This document shows, in pieces, positions 1 through 6,600 of a DNA stretch of 10,341 nt. Made by a program: the position numbers and the translations under genes. The DNA is taken from NCBI GenBank assembly GCA_934307185.1, contig CAKRCJ010000059.1, forward strand, positions 1 to 10,341, read 5' to 3'. The DNA is from an uncultured Roseburia sp. Its GTDB lineage: Bacteria > Bacillota > Clostridia > Lachnospirales > Lachnospiraceae. The number at the start of each line of letters is the position of its first letter. The first letter of the stretch is position 1. The notes under the pieces were generated by a model. The model had not been told where the DNA came from and searched no databases. It saw nothing but the letters and a program-made list of their open reading frames with translations.

Positions 1-86
1 CGACAGCAAAATTTTACATATCTATTTCTTACCAGAAAGATTTACTTTCCATAGACACAAGAATTTTTACACCCTCAAAAAGGATT

Positions 87-141
87 TGCAGATTTTGTGG
101 CTGCCGCTCGTTACTCTAAGGCGATAGCCACAAAATCTGCA
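87..141 (-). terminator. Long hairpin downstream of the LacI-type gene, probable terminator
   Basis: Positions 87-102 and 126-141 are perfect 16-base inverted repeats (TGCAGATTTTGTGGCT and its complement). The stem extends inward to about 107/121 with one mismatch (104/124) and a G-U pair (103/125), leaving a loop of roughly 13 bases. Read on the minus strand it starts 25 bases after the stop of the LacI-family gene. It is followed by AATCC and then five T, at 81-77. The T-run is offset from the stem, so this is an imperfect intrinsic terminator. The stem is longer than terminators usually need, so it may instead be a copy of a dispersed palindromic intergenic repeat that has taken on that role. 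The rest of 1-166 shows no gene. Confidence 0.55.
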
Positions 142-166
142 GCACTACGCTGTCTAAGCTCCGTTT

Positions 167-1174
167 TTATTTTGTAGACTCTTTCAACACAACCTCATAC
201 GGCAGCAACGTTCTTGCAGAAACCTCCTGCCCATCAATCACATCCAGCACCGTTTTACATGCAACCATTCCAAGCTCTTTTGCATCAAAAGACAAGGATG
301 TAATGGAAGGAACATTATTTTCAAGCACCGAGCTGTTATAAAAAGATGCTACTCTGATATCTTTCGGTACACTTATATGCTTTTCACGCAGCTTTTTCAA
401 TACACGGCTGCACACCGCATCGTCCATGCAAAGAATACAATCTGTCTTTCGCTCCAAAATTTCTTCTACAATTTTGTCAATCATTACATTGTTGTCTAAG
501 TTCAAAAACAGCATGGATGGGTCAACGGTTTCTCCCATTTTCTGATAAGCCTCTTTAAAACCGCGCAGGCGGCTCTGTGTTACGACATGATTTTCGTCAC
601 CGCCCACAAGTGCAATTTTTTTCATGCCTTTCATCAGAATAATAGATGTCAGCTCTTTGCAGGCACTCTTGTGATTATGGTCCACCTGGATGACTCCTTT
701 ATAATTTGAGGAACCAATCGTAACAAATGGTACATTTTTTAACTGCAAATATTCAATCTGCGCATCCTCCACAAAAGTACGCATTAAGATTACGCCATCC
801 ACTTTCCGGTTTGAAATAATTCTCTCCAAAGATGAGATATCGTTCGTCTTACAAATGGAAAGCAGAATATCATATTCCATAATTCCGGCAATCTCCTGAA
901 TTCCAAAAAGACATTCCTGAAAGAATGTCAAATCCACCACATCATAATCTCCAGGCATAACGACACAGAGATTATACGTTTTGGACTGTGCAAGCCCTTT
1001 TGCAATGACGTTCGGCTTGTAATCATGTTCTTCTATGTATTGTAATACCCGATCCTTTGTCTCTTTTCCTATTCTTCCTTTTCCGGAAATCGCTCTGGAA
1101 ACCGTTGTTTTTGACACGCCAAGTGCCTCCGCAACATCAGCAATTGTAATATTTTTTTTCTCCTCATTCCCCAT
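167..1174 (-). CDS. LacI/GalR-family transcriptional repressor
   Basis: This is a 335-residue sugar-responsive DNA-binding repressor, the normal length for the LacI/GalR family. From the ATG at 1174, residues 9-31 form the helix-turn-helix (ITIADVAEALGVS, then KTTVSRAISG as recognition helix). Residues 54-64 (PNVIAKGLAQS) are the hinge, with Leu61 at the place of the leucine that intercalates into the operator minor groove. From about 68 to the end is a periplasmic-binding-protein-like effector domain with a typical ending (PSITSLSFDAKELG). An in-frame TTG at 1192 would add six residues, but AGAAGGGG at 1180-1187 is well spaced for the ATG at 1174 and lies inside that extension, so the ATG is chosen. 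It is divergent from the GH42 gene, and LacI-type palindromes sit at both promoters. The inference is that it represses that gene and itself. The effector is unknown; a galactoside is plausible from the neighbour. Confidence 0.93.
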   Translation of the reverse strand: MGNEEKKNITIADVAEALGVSKTTVSRAISGKGRIGKETKDRVLQYIEEHDYKPNVIAKGLAQSKTYNLCVVMPGDYDVVDLTFFQECLFGIQEIAGIMEYDILLSICKTNDISSLERIISNRKVDGVILMRTFVEDAQIEYLQLKNVPFVTIGSSNYKGVIQVDHNHKSACKELTSIILMKGMKKIALVGGDENHVVTQSRLRGFKEAYQKMGETVDPSMLFLNLDNNVMIDKIVEEILERKTDCILCMDDAVCSRVLKKLREKHISVPKDIRVASFYNSSVLENNVPSITSLSFDAKELGMVACKTVLDVIDGQEVSARTLLPYEVVLKESTK

Positions 1175-1179
1175 AATAG

Positions 1180-1187
1180 CCCCTTCT
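1180..1187 (-). promoter_or_regulatory. Ribosome binding site that fixes the repressor start
   Basis: On the minus strand this reads AGAAGGGG, five bases before the ATG at 1174. It lies within the codons that would be used by an upstream in-frame TTG at 1192, which itself has no clear Shine-Dalgarno sequence and starts inside the probable operator region. The site therefore supports the 335-residue product. Confidence 0.7.
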
Positions 1188-1192
1188 TTCAA

Positions 1193-1211
1193 TGCGCACT
1201 ATTTTGCGCAA
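1193..1211. promoter_or_regulatory. Probable LacI-type operator over the repressor's own start site
   Basis: Positions 1204-1211 read TTGCGCAA, a perfect palindrome centred on CG, the hallmark of LacI-family operators. A second TGCGCA lies at 1193-1198, centred 12 bases away (about one helical turn). Both lie just downstream of the predicted minus-strand -10 box (1219-1224), over or after the expected start near 1212. The 11-base string GTTGCGCAAAA (minus strand) is shared exactly with the operator at the GH42 promoter. Negative autoregulation is inferred. Confidence 0.6.
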
Positions 1212-1218
1212 CATCATT

Positions 1219-1247
1219 ATTATTTACCATTTTGTTTAAAAATGCAA
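1219..1247 (-). promoter_or_regulatory. Predicted promoter of the repressor gene
   Basis: On the minus strand, TTGCAT (1247-1242) is followed after exactly 17 bases by AATAAT (1224-1219). These resemble the vegetative sigma-A consensus in a very AT-rich stretch. The expected start is near 1212, about 38 bases before the ATG. Neither box is perfect and other AT-rich hexamers are nearby, so the exact position is uncertain. Confidence 0.45.
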
Positions 1248-1272
1248 TGCCAAATGCATAAATTTTCTCACA

Positions 1273-1301
1273 TTTACAATTTATTTTTTTGATGTTATAA
1301 T
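1273..1301 (+). promoter_or_regulatory. Predicted sigma-A promoter of the GH42 gene
   Basis: TTTACA at 1273-1278 and a perfect TATAAT at 1296-1301 are separated by 17 bases, one mismatch from full sigma-A consensus. The expected start is near 1308, giving a leader of about 140 bases before the ATG at 1450. The operator at 1306-1322 covers the start, as expected for a repressed promoter. A second isolated TATAAT at 1400-1405 has no good -35 box and is a weaker alternative. Confidence 0.7.
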
Positions 1302-1305
1302 ATTT

Positions 1306-1322
1306 TTGCGCAACCGTTTGCG
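1306..1322. promoter_or_regulatory. Probable LacI-type operator at the GH42 promoter
   Basis: Two overlapping CG-centred palindromes are visible: TTGCGCAA at 1306-1313 and CGCAACCGTTTGCG at 1309-1322, the latter with one mismatched pair. They begin four bases after the -10 box, so bound repressor would block initiation. The first palindrome recurs at 1204-1211, 102 bases away centre to centre. That spacing is close to a whole number of helical turns and is compatible with looping between two dimers. The regulator encoded at 167-1174 is the obvious candidate ligand. Confidence 0.68.
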
Positions 1323-1371
1323 TTATTAATTGATTTTATTGAAGCAGACTTCAGTTGTCAATATTTTCTAG

Positions 1372-1414
1372 TACCATAATTCAAAATATTTTTTATTACT
1401 ATAATTCAAAATAT
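1372..1414 (+). repeat. Tandem-like direct repeat in the GH42 leader
   Basis: ATAATTCAAAATAT occurs at 1376-1389 and again at 1401-1414. Including the preceding TAC and one variable base, the match is 18 bases with one mismatch, at a 25-base period. The first copy also pairs with AATATTTT at 1360-1367 to form a weak AT hairpin. It lies in the transcribed leader just before the ribosome binding site (GGGGGAAA, 1439-1446). It could be a local duplication or a regulatory site; function is unknown. Confidence 0.5.
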
Positions 1415-1449
1415 AAAAACACAATGTTTCAAAAGATTGGGGGAAATTT

Positions 1450-3459
1450 ATGAAAACAAATCACTTACTGTTCGGGGCAGCTTATTATTCCGAATATCTT
1501 CCATATGACCGCGTGGAAAAAGATATGGAAATGATGGAAAAAGCCGGAATGAACACCATCCGTATTGCAGAGTCCACCTGGAGTACTATTGAGCCAGGAG
1601 ATGGTATCTTTGATTTTACGCATCTTGATAAAATGTTAGATGCTGCCGCAAGACACAATATTTCTGTCATTGTCGGCACACCTACCTATGCCATTCCAAC
1701 CTGGCTTTCAAAAAAATATCCAGATATCCTTGCACTCACCAATGCCGGTTTGAATATTTACGGAGCAAGACAAAATATGGATATTACACATGCAGGCTAT
1801 CTATTCCACTGTGAGCGTGTAATCCGTGCGATGATGGAGCACATAAAAGAGGTTCCAAATATTATCGGTTTCCAGCTTGATAATGAAACAAAAAGCTACG
1901 GAACTGCCGGTCCCCGTGTACAGGCAATGTTTGTCGATTATCTGAAAGAAAAATATCCGGATATCAACGATTTTAACCGTGAATTCGGGTTAGATTACTG
2001 GAGTAACCGTGTCAATGCATGGGAAGATTTTCCCGATGTGCGCGGAACGATTAACGAAAGCCTTGCTGCTGAATTTTTGAAATTCCAGCGTCTTTTAGTT
2101 ACAAGATTTTTAAAATGGCAGTCCGCAATTGTCTCTGAATATAAGCGTGATGACCAGTTTATCACACAGAACTTTGACTATAGCTGGACCGACCATTCTA
2201 TCGGTTATCAGCAGGAGGTAAACCAGTATGAAGCCGCCGATGCCACTACCGTTGCCGGCTGTGATATTTATCACCCGTCCCAGTCTCTCCTGACCGGAGA
2301 AGAAATTACTTTCTGCGGTAATATTTCCCGCAGCCTGAAAAGAGACAATTATCTTGTATTAGAAACACAGGCACAGGGAAACATTGCCTGGCTTCCATAT
2401 CCGGGACAATTAAAATTGCAGGCGTACAGCCATATTGCAAACGGTTCAAACAGTGTGATGTACTGGCACTGGCACTCTATCCATAATGCCATTGAAAGTT
2501 ACTGGAAAGGTGTACTGTCACACGATTTTTCCGAAAATGAAACGTATAAAGAAGCCTGTGAGATTGGTGCAGAGTGGAAAAAAATCGGCGCACACATAAA
2601 AAACCTCAAAAAGAAAAATGCTGTTGCCATTCTTCTTGACAATAACTCGTTAAGCGGCTTAAATCTTTTTCCTTTGCAGGATAAAAAAGAACACAGCTAT
2701 AATACGGTTGCCCGCTGGCTTAGCGATGCACTGTACCGGTTAAATATTGAATATGATATGGTTTCTTCTGCCACAAGAGATTTTTCCGGTTACAATTGTC
2801 TTATTGTGCCTGCGCTTTACAGTGCAAGTGAGGAATTATTGTCTACATTAAACGATTATGTAAAATGCGGTGGACATTTGATCACTACATTCCGCAGCGG
2901 TTTTTCAGATGAACAGTTAAAAATATATGCCGACACCCAGCCACATATTCTGCATGAATGTCTCGGCATTCACTACGACCAGTACACTTATCCCGTAGAT
3001 GTAAAAGTATCCCTGCCTTCCGATGCTTCTGTGACAGGCGACTGCCGTTACTGGATGGATCTTGTAAGCTGTGATACGGCAACACCACTTTTTTCTTATG
3101 ACCATCCTGTCTGGAACCGGTATGCTGCTGCAACCGTAAATAAATATTTCAACGGTTCCGCTTTGTACCTTGCCACCTGCTTTGACGGGGAAATGTTGGA
3201 AAAAGTGCTGACACAATATTTTGAAACATTTTCAAGTGACCTGCAAAAGCATAAGGACTGTCATTTCCCGGTTATTGTAAAAGAAGGGGAAAACGATTTT
3301 GGAAATAATGTACGTTTTTACTTTAATTATTCCGGTCAGGCACAGACTGCAGCCGTTTCTTCTTTTGACGGAACAAATCTTGTGACCGGAGAAAGAATTC
3401 ATTCTGGTGACAGCATTACGCTAAAGCCATGGGGCTATTTGATTTTGGAATCTGAATGA
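1450..3459 (+). CDS. GH42 beta-galactosidase
   Basis: This 669-residue intracellular glycosidase removes terminal beta-galactosyl residues; some GH42 enzymes also act on alpha-L-arabinopyranosides. Residues 1-385 form the TIM barrel, opening with the family-typical FGAAYYSEYLPYDRVEKDM. Glu146 in GFQLDNE is the expected acid/base and Glu305 in YLVLETQAQ the expected nucleophile. The conserved PGQLKLQAYSHIANGSNSV stretch (318-336) and YWHWH (338-342) follow. Residues about 390-600 match the trimerisation domain and the rest the small C-terminal beta domain. The cysteines that bind zinc in Thermus-type GH42 enzymes are absent after Glu146. There is no signal peptide, so the enzyme is cytoplasmic. 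Length is normal. The ATG at 1450 follows GGGGGAAA by three bases. The gene stands alone, divergent from a LacI-type repressor, with no transporter in view. Natural substrate is not deducible; small galactosides or galacto-oligosaccharides are likely. Confidence 0.93.
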   Translation: MKTNHLLFGAAYYSEYLPYDRVEKDMEMMEKAGMNTIRIAESTWSTIEPGDGIFDFTHLDKMLDAAARHNISVIVGTPTYAIPTWLSKKYPDILALTNAGLNIYGARQNMDITHAGYLFHCERVIRAMMEHIKEVPNIIGFQLDNETKSYGTAGPRVQAMFVDYLKEKYPDINDFNREFGLDYWSNRVNAWEDFPDVRGTINESLAAEFLKFQRLLVTRFLKWQSAIVSEYKRDDQFITQNFDYSWTDHSIGYQQEVNQYEAADATTVAGCDIYHPSQSLLTGEEITFCGNISRSLKRDNYLVLETQAQGNIAWLPYPGQLKLQAYSHIANGSNSVMYWHWHSIHNAIESYWKGVLSHDFSENETYKEACEIGAEWKKIGAHIKNLKKKNAVAILLDNNSLSGLNLFPLQDKKEHSYNTVARWLSDALYRLNIEYDMVSSATRDFSGYNCLIVPALYSASEELLSTLNDYVKCGGHLITTFRSGFSDEQLKIYADTQPHILHECLGIHYDQYTYPVDVKVSLPSDASVTGDCRYWMDLVSCDTATPLFSYDHPVWNRYAAATVNKYFNGSALYLATCFDGEMLEKVLTQYFETFSSDLQKHKDCHFPVIVKEGENDFGNNVRFYFNYSGQAQTAAVSSFDGTNLVTGERIHSGDSITLKPWGYLILESE

Positions 3460-3497
3460 ATAAAAAAGAACTGTTAATAATCTCTGAAACAACCAAA

Positions 3498-3556
3498 AGA
3501 GGGACTATCGCAAAAAGCACATTTCATACAATATGGCTTAATGCGACAGTCCCTTC
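3498..3556. terminator. Bidirectional hairpin between convergent genes
   Basis: GGGACTATCGCA at 3501-3512 pairs with TGCGACAGTCCC at 3542-3553, with one A-C mismatch and short extensions outward, around a 29-base loop. It starts about 40 bases after the GH42 stop. On the other strand it lies about 50 bases after the amylase stop, where the stem is followed by TCTTTTGGTTGTTT. T-rich flanks exist on both sides but neither has an uninterrupted T-run, so strength is uncertain. The large loop is unusual for a simple terminator. Confidence 0.6.
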
Positions 3557-3606
3557 TCTATTCAGGAACTTACTTCTTTCTTAAATTCACTTAATTAAAT
3601 CTTGTT

Positions 3607-6600
3607 TTAATATCTTCTCTGCTTTTTGTAAAATGCTCCCATTGATGCACATCCAACTAATAATAAGAAGAATGCCAAAACAACTGGTGCATTATCCGAA
3701 GTTTTCGGGCTTGCGATAACAGCGCTTACTGTATCGCTCATATCTTTGTCACTTAACACAATTGCATACTGTGAAGCATGTGAAAAATGGAATGCTGCGG
3801 TTCCGTAATCGTTAACTGTTACAGCTTCGTAGAATTCAAATTTTCCGGTCTGCTCATTGTAGTAATAAAGATTTGCGATTTTTCCACTGTTTTCTGCACC
3901 AACAGAAATTCTGAGTGTTCCATCAAAACCGAATTCTCCGTCATAATTTAAGGATAACGTAATGATCTTATTTCCGTCTGCAAGTTCTGATACTTTATCT
4001 TCCGGAATTGAACTTTCACCAACTTTTACGCCAAGGTCAATCGGTGTCGTTATATTACCTTTTATATTCTTTCCATTAATTACCCAGCTGACGGAATTGC
4101 CTGCTTTTAATACGACTGTGACATCTTTTCCTTTGATTGTATTAAATACATCTGCCGGAACCTTTGTACCTTCTGACAAAGTTACCTGAACTTTGCCACC
4201 TTCTTTGGTATTCTTTAATGTAGTAATTAACTGTTCTATAGAATTTCCTTCTACAACAACTTCTGCCGTTACCTTTTCTTCCTGTTTTGTGTCGGAAGTG
4301 TTGTCGTCTTTCTTGCTGCTATCCGGTGTTGTCACATCATCTTTCTTGCTCTCATCCGGTGTTGTTACATCGTCTTTCTTGCTCTCATCCGGTGTCGTTA
4401 CATCATCTTTCTTGCTCTCATCCGGTGTTGTTACATCGTCTTTCTTGTCAGTATCCGGTGTTGTTACATCGTCTTTCTTGTCAGTATCCGGTGTTGTTAC
4501 ATCATCTTTCTTGCTCTCATCCGGTGTCGTTACATCATCTTTCTTGCTCTCATCCGGTGTCGTTACATCGTCTTTCTTGCTCTCATCCGGTGTCGTTACA
4601 TCGTCTTTCTTACTATCATCCGGTGTTGTTACATCGTCTTTCTTACTATCATCTGGTGTTGTTACATCGTCTTTCTTGTCGTCATCTGATGTTTCATTTT
4701 TCTTTGCAGTAAGAACGATTGTACCGCCATCCTTTGCTGCTGGGATACTAATTACAATTGTCTGGTCTGCTGAAACTGTGTATTCTTTTCCATCATAAAG
4801 GTTTACAATTACTGTTCCTTCTTTTTCAGAAACAGGAACTGTAATTTCTTTCTCTGCTTCTTTAATGTTCATTCCGACATACAGCTTATCATTGCCATAA
4901 CTTCTGCTGATTACTTCATATCCTTCTTCATCAGAACCCACTACAGTACTTCTGTTTCCTCTTGCAAATACATCGGTATATGCATTACGGATAGAAAGTA
5001 ATGTCTTGTAATGATTGTACATACTGTTGCTGTCTGTCTTCTGCTGCTCTAATTTCTCCCAGTCAAAGTCACGTCTGTTTGTCTGTAATGGCCAGCTATT
5101 ATTTCCTGCCTGACCAATTTCATCACCATAATAAAGAACCGGCTGTCCTTTTGCAGTAATCTGTAAGGTTGCAGCTACCTTCATCAAATTATATGCTTCT
5201 TCGTCTGTCAGTTTGCTCTCATTTACAAGCTTATACTGAAGGCTGTCCTCATCATGGCTGTCTAAAAAGCTTCCCATTGTTGCAGTATTATTAATTGCTG
5301 CATTTCTCTTCTGTAATGAATTTTCTACATTTGAAATACTGCCGGTTACAAAGGATTGTGCAAAATCGTTGAAATCAAAGTCAAGTAATGCATCCATTGT
5401 ACCTGTTCCAAGCTCTCCTGCTGTATTGGCATATCCGGCACCGGAATACTCACCAATCATCTTAAAGTCAGGATTTACTTTTGTAAGAGAATTTTTAAAT
5501 GCTGCCCAGGTGGTTGTCTCAACATGTTTTACCGTATCCACACGATAATAATCAATATCATATTTTGCCATCCAGCCGGTCTGCCATTCAATTAGCTGGT
5601 CTGCTACTTCTTTGTTCTCTGTTACAAAATCAGGAAGTCCTGAAAGTGCATCGTATTTGTCATCTCCTGAAATAGTATTGCTGGCATCACGAAGCATTTT
5701 GATTGTATTTCCGTCTGCATCGGTAAGAATACTGTTAAAATATTTTTCTGTTCCATAGCCTGCGTGATTTAAAACGACATCGACCATGATTTTCATGCCC
5801 TTACTGTGTGCAGCATCTAATAATGCTTTAAATTCTTCCTCTGTTCCGAGATGTTTGTTTAATTTTGTGAAATCACTTGCCCAGTATCCATGATAACCGT
5901 AAGTTGCGGTATCTGTATCGTTATCATGCTGGTCTTCTGTAATGTTTTCCACAATCGGAGTAATCCAGATGGTATTTACTCCCAAATCCTTGAGGTAATC
6001 CAGTTTTTCATTTAATCCGGCAAAGTCACCGCCATGATAGCTGGAGCCGCCTTTTTCAGAAGTATCATAATCATTTACACCATAAGCGTTATTGTTAGAA
6101 GCGTTTCCGTCAAAGAAACGGTCAGTCACTGCAAAGTAAATAACTGCTTCATCCCAGTCAAAGTCTCCTGCTGCTTTTGTGCGTTCTGTCACATTAACTT
6201 TGGTCTCTGTTTTATAAATATTTCCGTAAATATCTTTTACGGTCACAGGAATTGTTTTTTCTCCTGCTGAAACGGTATTTAAGCAGGAAATCGTTCCTTC
6301 CATTAAGGATGGTTCAATTGCAAATTCACTGCTGAGTCCCAATTCACTCAGGTCGGCTGTTACTGCTTCAATTTCATCTGCTGTAAGCGCACCGCCTTCT
6401 GCTGCACTTATTTTTACAGAAATAACATTGTTGTCGTTATAATCCATAGAAGCCTGTGATAAAGAAGCCTCTACTGTTACATCTGGTTTTTTGAAATGAA
6501 TAACATTGCATTCTTTTTCATTATAAGTTTCTTTTTCGCTGTTAAATGCATCCAGCTCGTTCTGTCCGTCCACCTGATAATAGTAATGATAATCTCTGGT

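Noticed and set aside
1175..1192. Upstream TTG start for the repressor
   Set aside because: The ribosome binding site lies inside this extension and is spaced for the ATG at 1174.
1323..1449. Riboswitch in the GH42 leader
   Set aside because: Only small AT-rich hairpins and repeats are visible, with no recognisable aptamer core or terminator before the gene.
4315..4677. Regular 33-bp repeats resembling a CRISPR array
   Set aside because: Units are contiguous with no spacers, stay in frame and encode a clean 11-residue protein repeat inside the amylase gene.
4193..4798. 201-codon and overlapping 141-codon open frames on the plus strand
   Set aside because: They are antisense shadows of the 33-bp repeat, low complexity, and without ribosome binding sites.
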